Shown here: positions 1 to 5,762 of the stretch, one piece after another
How positions within the stretch are numbered: the stretch's first letter is position 1
Layout: every line of letters begins with the position of its first letter
The notes under the pieces: generated by a model
Told to the model about the DNA's origin: nothing
What the model saw: the letters and a program-made list of their open reading frames with translations, nothing else
Databases searched by the model: none
Origin: an uncultured Solirubrobacterales bacterium
GTDB taxonomy: Bacteria; Actinomycetota; Thermoleophilia; Solirubrobacterales; Solirubrobacteraceae
Direction of reading: 5' to 3'
Assembly: GCA_903953065.1 (NCBI GenBank)
Contig: CAJBIG010000007.1
Coordinates: 1-6,096 of the forward strand
Length of the DNA: 6,096 bases
Made by a program: the position numbers and the translations under genes

Positions 1-728
1 CTCGCGCCGAGGTTGCTGATCTTCACTTGCCAGTTGACGACGGCAGCGCAGCTTGGGCAACGCAGATCGGGGCGCACATTGACCGAAGTGATGTCGACCT
101 GATCGACTGCGCGCAGGTAAACCTCGCGCAAGATGCCGGCGTAGTTCCACCAGCCACCTTGCGGCTCGCCTAATTCGTTATTGCGCGATGGCGGCAGATC
201 GTTGACCGTGCGTCGACTGTCGATCCTAAGGACGAGGCTGTTCGCCGCGCCGGTCTTGACGATCGCCTTTGGCAGTCGCAGTTCAAAAGGCTCATGGGCG
301 CCGGAGTGCGAGCCAATCTGAACTCCGTTGAGCCAGACTGTTGCCGAATAGTTGACCTGCTCGAAGCGGATCACCCAAGAGCGGTCAGGAGCGCCGGCGG
401 GCAGACGGAGATCATTGCGGTACCAGCCGACCGAGCCGAGGTAGGAAGTCAAGCTGTCGTCGCCGGCATTCCATGCGTTCGGCACCTTGGTCGGCGTCCA
501 CTCGGCCCCGCCGCCCTGCTTCTGCCAGCCTTGAGCAAGGCCAACGTTGTTTGGATCGAGCCGCCTGAGCCAACTCCCATCGACGAGGTAGCGGCCGGAG
601 GGGCCGTCGCTGTAGAGCGTCTTTGCTCTCGGCGCGGCTCCGCCTGAGCTCTCCGCGGCCTGTGCGGCTGCGGCCGGTAGGGCAGCGACCGCGAGCAGCA
701 CGACGCAGAGGCGGGCTAGCTTGGGCAT
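1..728 (-). CDS. Secreted glycoside hydrolase family 2 protein, N-terminal part (3' end beyond the window)
   Basis: The minus strand is open from an ATG at 728 to the left edge, giving 242 residues without a stop. Residues 1-24 look like a Sec signal peptide: basic start (MPKLARL), hydrophobic core and an Ala-rich end with a likely cut after AQA. Residues about 40-210 match the GH2 N-terminal sugar-binding (jelly-roll) domain, with W-L-N-G near 132-135 and the typical closing segment GWWNYAGILREVYL at about 192-206. A second, Ig-like domain begins near 217. The catalytic TIM barrel would lie outside the window, so substrate (beta-galactoside, glucuronide or mannoside) cannot be told and catalytic residues cannot be checked. 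The start overlaps the stop of the upstream gene by 13 bases and has only a weak GAAG ribosome site, so it is probably translationally coupled. Family assignment is firm; specificity is unknown. Confidence 0.88.
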   Translation of the reverse strand, partial: MPKLARLCVVLLAVAALPAAAAQAAESSGGAAPRAKTLYSDGPSGRYLVDGSWLRRLDPNNVGLAQGWQKQGGGAEWTPTKVPNAWNAGDDSLTSYLGSVGWYRNDLRLPAGAPDRSWVIRFEQVNYSATVWLNGVQIGSHSGAHEPFELRLPKAIVKTGAANSLVLRIDSRRTVNDLPPSRNNELGEPQGGWWNYAGILREVYLRAVDQVDITSVNVRPDLRCPSCAAVVNWQVKISNLGA

Positions 729-1168
729 GAAGCTTCACTGCCGATTGGGCGACTGAGCGAGCGGAGCGTGATGCTCCCCCCGAAGAATGCCAGCCCACGG
801 CGCTCAACCTCGATGCACTGAACGACGGCCGGGCTTGTACCGCCGCGGTTCCATGCGATCCGCGACTGGCCGGTTGAGTCCCCGATCGAATAGGCGCCGG
901 CGGAGTCGAAGCGCAAGATCTTTAGCGATCCACCGTCGCTGAGCTGGCGCGCGTTGGATTGCACTTCGGCCCGGCATGCTGGCTCCTGCGCACAGCCGTC
1001 AATCGCGGCAATCATCCCCGCCGCATCGCCCTCACTCTGGAGCTGAAGCAGCTCAACAACCGCATTGCGCTCGCGATTTTCGGCCGTCAGCCAGCGCGCA
1101 ACGAAGAACGAAGCGGCGAGAAAGAGAATTCCGAGCAAAACGATTACCCAGATTCGCGGAAGAATCAC
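716..1168 (-). CDS. Small membrane-anchored extracytoplasmic protein of unknown function, four cysteines
   Basis: This 150-residue protein is read from a GTG at 1168. It has one N-terminal hydrophobic segment (about residues 5-25, IWVIVLLGILFLAASFFVA) followed by a soluble domain, so it is likely anchored with its C-terminus outside the membrane. The domain has a short helical stretch with C59 and C65 (DGCAQEPAC), then a predicted beta-rich part with C118 and C148. Two disulfides are possible. The reading frame is open upstream to 1306, but those residues are basic, lie antisense to the divergent gene and contain no convincing ribosome site. GTG 1168 sits just after a -10-like TACCCT and directly precedes the membrane segment. 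I recall similar hypothetical proteins in Solirubrobacterales but know no function. It overlaps the secreted GH2 gene by 13 bases, so the two are probably one operon acting outside the membrane. Confidence 0.72.
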   Translation of the reverse strand: MILPRIWVIVLLGILFLAASFFVARWLTAENRERNAVVELLQLQSEGDAAGMIAAIDGCAQEPACRAEVQSNARQLSDGGSLKILRFDSAGAYSIGDSTGQSRIAWNRGGTSPAVVQCIEVERRGLAFFGGSITLRSLSRPIGSEASCPS

Positions 1169-1176
1169 GACCTCGA

Positions 1177-1182
1177 AGGGTA
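1177..1182 (-). promoter_or_regulatory. Possible -10 element (TACCCT) for the 716-1168 gene
   Basis: TACCCT on the minus strand ends 8 bases before the GTG at 1168. It fits TANNNT, but the spacing is looser than in the other starts of this window and no -35 hexamer is visible. A transcript from here would have little or no leader. Confidence 0.3.
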
Positions 1183-1235
1183 AAGCCCGGGTGGGCGGCC
1201 GGCGCCGGTCGCCGCGCCTGGCTTCGCTCTGGCGG

Positions 1236-1241
1236 TATTCT
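1236..1241 (+). promoter_or_regulatory. Putative -10 element (TATTCT), leaderless start of the DUF4235 gene
   Basis: TATTCT is followed by exactly six bases (GGCAAC) and then the GTG start at 1248, the spacing expected if transcription begins at the start codon. There is no Shine-Dalgarno sequence in front of this GTG and no clear -35 hexamer. The same TANNNT-N6-start layout recurs at 4316 and 5736. Confidence 0.5.
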
Positions 1242-1247
1242 GGCAAC

Positions 1248-1556
1248 GTGATTGCGAAGATTCTTTTCATGCCGGTTGGCCTGCTGCTTGGAACCGTGCT
1301 GGCCAAGCGCGTCGGTCAAACGACCTTCATCGACGGCTGGGAGCGGACGCGCGGGAGCGAACCTCCGACAGCGACGACAGAACTTGCAAGCTGGCCCGAG
1401 GTGATCGCCGCCGCCGCGATCAAAGGCTCAATCATTGCCGTCACGACAGCCACCTTCACTCGCGCCGGAGCAACCGGCTTCCGTTACATCACTGGTTTCT
1501 GGCCCGGCGAGCAGAGGCGCGAGCCGGCCGCACGGCTTCAAGCCCGCGGCGACTGA
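1248..1556 (+). CDS. DUF4235 family membrane protein
   Basis: The protein has 102 residues from the GTG at 1248. The N-terminus MIAKILFMPVGLLLGTVLAK is the characteristic opening of DUF4235: a short Lys-flanked hydrophobic helix with Pro-x-Gly. It is followed by an aromatic/Trp segment (FIDGW, 27-31), an acidic linker with a Pro-Pro, and a second hydrophobic stretch (about 50-70, EVIAAAAIKGSIIAVTTATF). The end, about 71-88, has the family-like RxGxxGFRYITGFWPGE. Two membrane-spanning segments are predicted. The family is widespread in actinobacteria and has no established function. The frame is open further upstream to 1065, but the extra N-terminus is basic, lies antisense to the neighbour and is unlike the family, so GTG 1248 is preferred. 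A second start at ATG 1269 would remove part of the first helix. The next gene follows after 11 bases, so the two are probably cotranscribed. Confidence 0.85.
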   Translation: MIAKILFMPVGLLLGTVLAKRVGQTTFIDGWERTRGSEPPTATTELASWPEVIAAAAIKGSIIAVTTATFTRAGATGFRYITGFWPGEQRREPAARLQARGD

Positions 1557-1567
1557 AGAGCCGAGCG

Positions 1568-1879
1568 GTGGATAGCGCAGCCGTAATGCTGATGGGGCGG
1601 CTTGGTCTGAGCGACGAGGAGCTCTGCGCGACGCTCGACAGCAACCCGATCGAGATCATCTCCGACAGCCTCGACCACCGGCCGGAGCTGCCGATCCTGC
1701 TGCAACTAAGCGAAGAGGCGCAGGCCTACGTTGGCCCCGAAGTTCTCAAACTTTGGCTCCGAACCGATGGGCCAAGCGGCCGCCCGATCGAGCACCTCTT
1801 GGCGCGTGACTTCGCCGCCTTTGAGACTGCTGTTGTGACGCTGGTCGAGCGCGGCTTTGTGATCGGCGGCGGAAGCTAG
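1568..1879 (+). CDS. Hypothetical protein, faint Xre/MbcA/ParS antitoxin-domain similarity
   Basis: The protein has 103 residues, from a GTG at 1568 preceded by GAAGAG at a normal ribosome-site distance. It is acidic, soluble and has no signal peptide or membrane segment. Third codon positions are mostly G or C, as in neighbouring genes, which supports real coding. The first half is helical (LGLSDEELCATLD, then DHRPELPILLQL). The second half, about residues 57-98, reads VLKLWLRTDGPSGRPIEHLL and then a helix ending in ERGF. That resembles the W-L...G...P-x-x-L-L pattern of the C-terminal toxin-binding domain of Xre/MbcA/ParS antitoxins (DUF2384). The resemblance is weak and by eye, no DNA-binding domain is present, and no RES-type toxin gene is in the window. 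It is probably cotranscribed with the DUF4235 gene and ends inside the last codons of prs. Confidence 0.72.
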   Translation: MDSAAVMLMGRLGLSDEELCATLDSNPIEIISDSLDHRPELPILLQLSEEAQAYVGPEVLKLWLRTDGPSGRPIEHLLARDFAAFETAVVTLVERGFVIGGGS

Positions 1880-2931
1880 AAGAGCTGGTTCTCGCCGCCG
1901 AAGACTTCGCTGACAGAGTCGTCGGTAAAGATCCGGCGGATTGAATCGGTCAGCACGTCGGCGCAGGTCAGAACGCGGACGTTCTCTGGCGCGCCTGGCC
2001 GCAACGGAACGGTGTCGGTGACGACGATCTGCTCGAAGCTCGCGCTGGCGAGGTTCTCCCAGGCGGCGCCGCTGAAGATTCCGTGCGTAGCGGCGGCATA
2101 GACGCTCGTCGCGCCGGCTTCGAGCACGGCTTGGCCGGCGACGGCGAGCGTGCCGGCGGTGTCGATCATGTCGTCAACGAGCACGGCAGTCTTGCCGGCG
2201 ACGTCACCGATCACGTAGCCAACCTCGGCTACCTGGTGGTCGGGGCGTTCCTTGTCGAGAATCGCCAGCTCGGCGCCGATCTTCGAAGCAAACTTCTTGT
2301 TCAGCTTGACGCGCCCGGCATCAGGCGAAACGACGACGAGATCATCGAGGCCGAGATCTTCGAAGTACTGGGTCAGCATGAACATCGCCGTCATGTGGTC
2401 GACCGGGATCTGGAAGAAGCCCTGGACCTGGCCGGCGTGGAGATCCATCGTAAGCACGCGGTCGGCACCGGCAGACTCAAGCATCCGCGCCACGAGCCGC
2501 GCGCTGATCGGCTCGCGCGGGGCCGACTTCTTGTCCTGACGTGAGTAGCCGTACCAAGGCGTTACGGCGATCACGCGATGAGCCGAGGCGCCGACGGCGG
2601 CGTCGATCATCACCATCAGCTCCATCAGCGCGTCATTGGCCGTCACTCCAGTTGCCGCGTTGCCGCATGTTGGCTGCACGATGAAGACGTCGGCGCCTCT
2701 AATCGACTCGTCGAAACGACAGTAGACCTCGCCGTTGGAGAAGGTCTTCAGCGTCACCGGGCCGAGATCGACGCCGAGGCGGTCGGCGATCTTCGCCGCC
2801 AGCTCCGGATGGGCGCGGCCGGAGACGACCATCATCCGCTTGTCGTAATCGATCGGGATGCTGGTAGCTGGCTGCAGGCCGCTCTGCGTCGTCACCATTT
2901 CGATCGGGAGTCTAGGCGCGAGATCGGTCAT
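1876..2931 (-). CDS. prs: Ribose-phosphate pyrophosphokinase (PRPP synthetase)
   Basis: This cytosolic enzyme transfers pyrophosphate from ATP to ribose 5-phosphate to make PRPP for purines, pyrimidines, NAD, histidine and tryptophan. The 351 residues carry the class I signatures in order: SGRAHPELA (37-45), TFSNGEV (63-69), YGYSRQDKK (127-135), the loop REPISARLVA, TMDLHAGQVQGFF (161-173), VSPDAGRVK (201-209), the flexible-loop K227 and R229 (LDKERP) and the PRPP-binding loop VLVDDMIDTAGTL (250-262). Key residues all look intact. The protein is about 35 residues longer than the E. coli enzyme, mainly through about 28 residues before the first core strand and a short insertion near 90-97. The ATG at 2931 has a strong GGAGAGG ribosome site seven bases upstream and overlaps the glmU stop in an ATGA, so this start is well supported and translation is probably coupled. 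Its stop shares bases with the convergent gene. Confidence 0.97.
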   Translation of the reverse strand: MTDLAPRLPIEMVTTQSGLQPATSIPIDYDKRMMVVSGRAHPELAAKIADRLGVDLGPVTLKTFSNGEVYCRFDESIRGADVFIVQPTCGNAATGVTANDALMELMVMIDAAVGASAHRVIAVTPWYGYSRQDKKSAPREPISARLVARMLESAGADRVLTMDLHAGQVQGFFQIPVDHMTAMFMLTQYFEDLGLDDLVVVSPDAGRVKLNKKFASKIGAELAILDKERPDHQVAEVGYVIGDVAGKTAVLVDDMIDTAGTLAVAGQAVLEAGATSVYAAATHGIFSGAAWENLASASFEQIVVTDTVPLRPGAPENVRVLTCADVLTDSIRRIFTDDSVSEVFGGENQLF

Positions 2932-4322
2932 TTCTTTTCCTCTCCGTCACTCTTGCGGCGCGCATCGTAGCCGTCCTTGTTCTCCTGGCGCCCTCGGCCG
3001 ATCGCAAGCGAGCCTGGCGGCACCGCTTCGGTGATGACACTGCCGGCCGCCGTCCAGGAGTCATCGCCAACCTCGACCGGTGCGATGTAGGAGACGTGAA
3101 CTCCGCCATGAACGCGCTCACCGAAAACGGTGCGATGTTTGTTAACGCCGTCGTAGTTGGCCGTGATCGTCCCAGCGCCAAGGTTGGCGGCCGCGCCGAC
3201 ATCGGCATCGCCAACGTATGAGAGGTGGGGAACTTTCGCGCCCTCGCCAATGTCGGCGTTCTTCAGTTCAACAAAGGCACCGACTTTGGCGCGCTCGCGC
3301 ACCAGCGAACCGGGGCGAAGGTGCGAGAACGGGCCGATGCTGGCGTGGCTGCGCACCTCGCAATCGGTCAGGTGGCTGCGCAGCACAGTCACCTCGTCGC
3401 CGATGATCGCGTCGGTCAATGTTGAATCGGGGCCGATTGTCGAGCGCTCGCCGACTTTCGTCGCGCCGCAGAGCGCGGTGAACGGTTCGATCACGCTGTC
3501 GGCGCCGATCTCAACGTTGACGTCGATCTGAGTTGAGGCCGGGGCGATGATGTCGACGCCGCCGAGCAAGTGAGATTCGATGATCTGCATCTGCGCGAGA
3601 TCGCGAAGCTCTGCGAGATCAACCCGATCGTTGACGCCGAGCAGCATCGAAGGATCATCGACCACGTGTGCAATTACCGTGCCGCCTGCGGCCGCGATCA
3701 GCGGCAGTACTGCGGGCAGGTAGCGCTCGCCTTGGCTGTTGTCGCTGCCAACGCCAGGAAGCGCGCTGGTCAGCGCGGCAGGGTCGAACACATAGATGCC
3801 GCTGTTGACCTCCGTGATCAAGAGCTCTTCGGCCGTCGCGTCACCGTCGGTCTTAGTCTCGACGATCTTCTCGAGCCGACCGTCGGCGCTGCGAACAACG
3901 CGCCCATAACCGCTCGGGTCGTCAAGCAACGCGGTTGCGACCGTGACGGCGGCGGCGCTCCGCTCGTGAACTGCGATCAGCTCGCCGATTGTTTCGGAGC
4001 TGATCATCGGCACGTCGCCACTTAGAACCACAACGGGGCGGCCGCCAGGGAGTGACTCGACTGCGGCCGCGACTGCGCCGGCGGTGCCGTCGGCCTGAGG
4101 TTGGACGACGAGCTCAACATCCTCACCGAGCAGACCCTCGAGCGGGCGGGCAGGCGCGTCGACAACGATCAACTTCGTGCAGCCTGCTTCGCGCGCGGCT
4201 ACGAGTACCCACTCGATCAGCGGACGGCCGCAGAGGTCATGAAGAACCTTCGGCGTGCGCGAACGCATTCGTGTCCCCTGGCCGGCGGCCAAAATGACGG
4301 CGGTGTGAGCGGACACGTTCAC
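2928..4322 (-). CDS. glmU: Bifunctional GlcN-1-P acetyltransferase / GlcNAc-1-P uridyltransferase
   Basis: GlmU acetylates glucosamine 1-phosphate and then joins it to UTP, giving UDP-GlcNAc for peptidoglycan. The 464 residues are close to the usual 456-480. Residues 1 to about 233 form the uridyltransferase domain: LAAGQGTRM (11-19), K25, DGTAGAV (78-84), GD (102-103), EVNSG (171-175), and GVNDR (229-233), whose N231 with D103 should bind Mg. After a linker helix, about 254-446 form the left-handed beta-helix acetyltransferase. It has R336, K354, H366 (catalytic base), Y369, N380, N389, K395 and R443 matching E. coli R333, K351, H363, Y366, N377, N386, K392 and R440. Oddly, the E. coli S405 position is V408 (GGVHVSY). 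The start is GTG 4320-4322, but a second GTG at 4314-4316 sits six bases after a -10-like TACGAT and may be the true leaderless start. The stop overlaps the prs ATG. Confidence 0.97.
   Translation of the reverse strand: MNVSAHTAVILAAGQGTRMRSRTPKVLHDLCGRPLIEWVLVAAREAGCTKLIVVDAPARPLEGLLGEDVELVVQPQADGTAGAVAAAVESLPGGRPVVVLSGDVPMISSETIGELIAVHERSAAAVTVATALLDDPSGYGRVVRSADGRLEKIVETKTDGDATAEELLITEVNSGIYVFDPAALTSALPGVGSDNSQGERYLPAVLPLIAAAGGTVIAHVVDDPSMLLGVNDRVDLAELRDLAQMQIIESHLLGGVDIIAPASTQIDVNVEIGADSVIEPFTALCGATKVGERSTIGPDSTLTDAIIGDEVTVLRSHLTDCEVRSHASIGPFSHLRPGSLVRERAKVGAFVELKNADIGEGAKVPHLSYVGDADVGAAANLGAGTITANYDGVNKHRTVFGERVHGGVHVSYIAPVEVGDDSWTAAGSVITEAVPPGSLAIGRGRQENKDGYDARRKSDGEEKK
2939..2945 (-). 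promoter_or_regulatory. Ribosome binding site of prs
   Basis: GGAGAGG on the minus strand, seven bases before the prs ATG and inside the last codons of glmU. It fixes the long N-terminal version of Prs and contrasts with the absence of such a site before glmU. Confidence 0.75.
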
Positions 4323-4328
4323 ATCGTA
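4323..4328 (-). promoter_or_regulatory. Putative -10 element (TACGAT) for glmU-prs
   Basis: TACGAT is followed by GTGAAC (six bases) and then an in-frame GTG at 4316. The longer glmU start abuts the hexamer directly, so a transcript from this promoter would begin at the second GTG. No Shine-Dalgarno sequence and no clear -35 are visible. Read-through from tRNA-Gln is the alternative source of glmU transcripts. Confidence 0.42.
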
Positions 4329-4331
4329 GAG

Positions 4332-4356
4332 CGCAGGCGCCGAAAGCGCACCTACG
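4332..4356 (-). terminator. Nine-base-pair RNA hairpin between tRNA-Gln and glmU
   Basis: On the minus strand CGTAGGTGC (4356-4348) pairs with GCGCCTGCG (4340-4332) around a seven-base loop. Two of the nine pairs are G-U, which form only in minus-strand RNA (they would be C-A mismatches in plus-strand RNA), so the structure fits transcription in the tRNA-to-glmU direction. It starts 24 bases after the tRNA 3' end. There is no U-tract, so it may be a U-less terminator or processing stop for the tRNA, or an attenuator before glmU. Function is inferred. Confidence 0.38.
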
Positions 4357-4380
4357 GGCGAACACCTGCAGGCCTGTTAG

Positions 4381-4451
4381 CTGGGGGGCAGGGATTCGAA
4401 CCCCGACTAACGGCGCCAAAGGCCGTTGTGCTGCCGTTACACCACCCCCCA
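4381..4451 (-). tRNA. tRNA-Gln (anticodon TTG)
   Basis: The 71 bases fold into a full cloverleaf on the minus strand. The acceptor stem is TGGGGGG with CCCCCCA and discriminator G. The D-arm is GTGT/GCAC with loop AACGGCA. The anticodon stem is ACGGC/GCCGT with loop CTTTGGC, giving anticodon TTG, which reads CAA and by wobble CAG. The T-arm is CGGGG/CCCTG around TTCGAAT. The U1-A72 pair and the G discriminator are typical of glutamine tRNAs. The 3' CCA is not encoded (CTA follows), so it must be added after transcription. It lies 58 bases upstream of glmU in the same direction. I recall tRNA-Gln next to glmU-prs in other actinobacteria, so the placement is probably conserved. Confidence 0.96.
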
Positions 4452-4464
4452 CTGGGCTCCCCTG

Positions 4465-4470
4465 ATGATA
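4465..4470 (-). promoter_or_regulatory. Putative -10 element (TATCAT) for tRNA-Gln
   Basis: TATCAT on the minus strand lies 13 bases before the mature tRNA 5' end, which would leave a 5' leader of about six bases for RNase P to remove. It stands in the 52-base gap after the PucR-type regulator stop. No -35 consensus is seen at normal spacing. Confidence 0.4.
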
Positions 4471-4503
4471 AGCACTGGCCGCCGGCGACGGCGAGCAAAC
4501 CTT

Positions 4504-5736
4504 TCAGCGCGGCTTCGAAACGCGGCCGCCGCTGAGGCCGGGCTCGCCGGCAGGGCCGCCACGGCGCGGGATTCCAAGCACCCGCATCGCCTTCAGCCCG
4601 AGGCTCAGTTTTTCGCGGCCGTCGCTCGAACCGACGTCGTGACCGCAAAGATCGCGAACCCGCTCGAGTCGGTACCGGACCGTATGGCGGTGAGTGAAGA
4701 GCCGCTGCGCGGTGCCGGCGACGTTGCCGTCGGCCTCAAGGAAGGTTTCGACCGTGAGCAACAAGTCGGTCTCGTACTGCTCGTCGTAGGCGACCAGCGG
4801 CTCCACCGTCTCCGCGTAGAAGCGCCGGAGCTCGTCGGGGTTGTCGGCCATCGCCGAGAGCAGCAGCCGGTAGGCGCCGGTCTGCTCGAAGGCCATCACC
4901 GGGTGGTCGTCGTCGCCTTCAGCCACATTCACGGCCAGCAGCGCCTCGGCGGCCGCGCGGTGGAGCTGCGCCGGGTCCTCACAAGGGCGGCTGCGGCCGA
5001 TCGTGACTGTGTGGCCGGGAAGACCTGAGAGCAGCTCGCTGCGAATCGCTTCCCCAGCGCGAGCGGCAACCGCATCGTCGCCGCTGGCCAGCAACACGGC
5101 GACGTCGTCGCCGGGAAGATCGCGCGGCGGCGTCAGCGCACTTAACGAATCGGCCGCAACGCCGCGAGCCGCGCGATCAACGAGCGAATGGACGCGCGCG
5201 CGGCGCCCCTCACCTGCGGCGACGTGGGCGTGGGCGCGGACGACGATCATGCTGGCGCCACCATCGAGGTTCGTCCCCAGCTCGGCGGCAGCCGCCGCGA
5301 CCGCGACGCCATCCTCAATCTCCCTCGCCAAGAGGGCGAGCAGGAACAGCTCGGCGGCTTCGGCCGAGGCGCGCGAGGGCGCTCGCACGCGCTCAACCTC
5401 AGAACTGATCAACGTCGTCACGAGGCGCAACAGCGAGCCGTCAAGCTCACCGCGAGGGCGCAGGCGCAGCACTCCAACCGGTGCGTCGCTTACACGCAGC
5501 TCAATCAATCGGACGCCGCTGCCGTCGGCCAGCAGCGAGGCTTCATCGGCAGTTGAGCGCGCCGCCACGGCCAGCACGTGGCCGGCACGGTCGCTCACGG
5601 CGAGGCTCGCCTCAAGCGCCCGCGCCGCGGCGCGAACAACCTCGGGGAGCCCGGCACCGGACTCGACGGCGTCGGTGATCGCCTCGAGCGCTTCAAGATC
5701 GAGCGAAGCAGAACTCCGGCTGGCCGGCGTGGACAT
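4504..5736 (-). CDS. PucR/CdaR-family transcriptional regulator
   Basis: This 410-residue cytosolic DNA-binding protein has three parts. Residues about 10-118 look like a GAF-type sensory domain (ASLAVSDRAGHVLAVAA, then VSDAPVGVLRLRP). About 150-275 fit the degenerate GGDEF-like domain of the CdaR group (MIVVRAHAHVA, VTIGRSRP, then AAAEALLAVNVAEG). About 317-386 form the C-terminal PucR helix-turn-helix: YDEQYETDLLLTVETFLEADGN with recognition-helix region THRHTVRYRLERV (348-360). The arrangement is typical of regulators such as CdaR and PucR. The ligand and targets cannot be read from sequence, and no purine, sugar-acid or amino-acid catabolic gene is adjacent. The final 20 or so residues are a Gly/Arg/Pro-rich tail. 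The ATG at 5736 has no Shine-Dalgarno sequence but lies six bases after TAGAAT, so it may be leaderless. It ends 52 bases before tRNA-Gln. Confidence 0.9.
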   Translation of the reverse strand: MSTPASRSSASLDLEALEAITDAVESGAGLPEVVRAAARALEASLAVSDRAGHVLAVAARSTADEASLLADGSGVRLIELRVSDAPVGVLRLRPRGELDGSLLRLVTTLISSEVERVRAPSRASAEAAELFLLALLAREIEDGVAVAAAAAELGTNLDGGASMIVVRAHAHVAAGEGRRARVHSLVDRAARGVAADSLSALTPPRDLPGDDVAVLLASGDDAVAARAGEAIRSELLSGLPGHTVTIGRSRPCEDPAQLHRAAAEALLAVNVAEGDDDHPVMAFEQTGAYRLLLSAMADNPDELRRFYAETVEPLVAYDEQYETDLLLTVETFLEADGNVAGTAQRLFTHRHTVRYRLERVRDLCGHDVGSSDGREKLSLGLKAMRVLGIPRRGGPAGEPGLSGGRVSKPR

Positions 5737-5742
5737 GGAACG

Positions 5743-5748
5743 ATTCTA
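5743..5748 (-). promoter_or_regulatory. Putative -10 element (TAGAAT), leaderless start of the PucR-type gene
   Basis: TAGAAT is followed by six bases (CGTTCC) and the ATG at 5736. Seventeen bases upstream is TCAACC, a poor -35 match. It falls in the 26-base gap after the small membrane protein gene, so the regulator can be transcribed on its own as well as by read-through. Confidence 0.5.
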
Positions 5749-5762
5749 CGCGCGCCGGATAA

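Noticed and set aside
1197..1210. Near-perfect palindrome centred on CCGGCGCCGG between the divergent promoters
   Set aside because: Ten-base GC-only palindromes are expected several times by chance in 6 kb of DNA this GC-rich; no second copy near another promoter was seen, so it is not called an operator.
1065..1247. Longer N-terminus of the DUF4235 protein
   Set aside because: The upstream residues are basic, antisense to the neighbouring gene and unlike the family, whose proteins begin at the first hydrophobic helix.
1169..1306. Longer N-terminus of the 716 gene from 1306 or ATG 1270
   Set aside because: The extra residues are Arg/Pro-rich, lie antisense to the start of DUF4235, lack a ribosome site and put a basic stretch before the membrane segment; GTG 1168 fits better.
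2083..2544. Plus-strand open frames over prs
   Set aside because: They are antisense to a clear PRPP synthetase and show no domain or start signal.
4480..4493. Five-base-pair GC hairpin after the PucR-type gene, possible terminator
   Set aside because: Very short stem, no U-tract and GC-rich background; not distinguishable from chance.
4052..4535. Plus-strand open frames across the glmU 5' end and tRNA
   Set aside because: They run antisense through a functional tRNA and the GlmU nucleotide-binding motif, with Arg-rich shadow composition.
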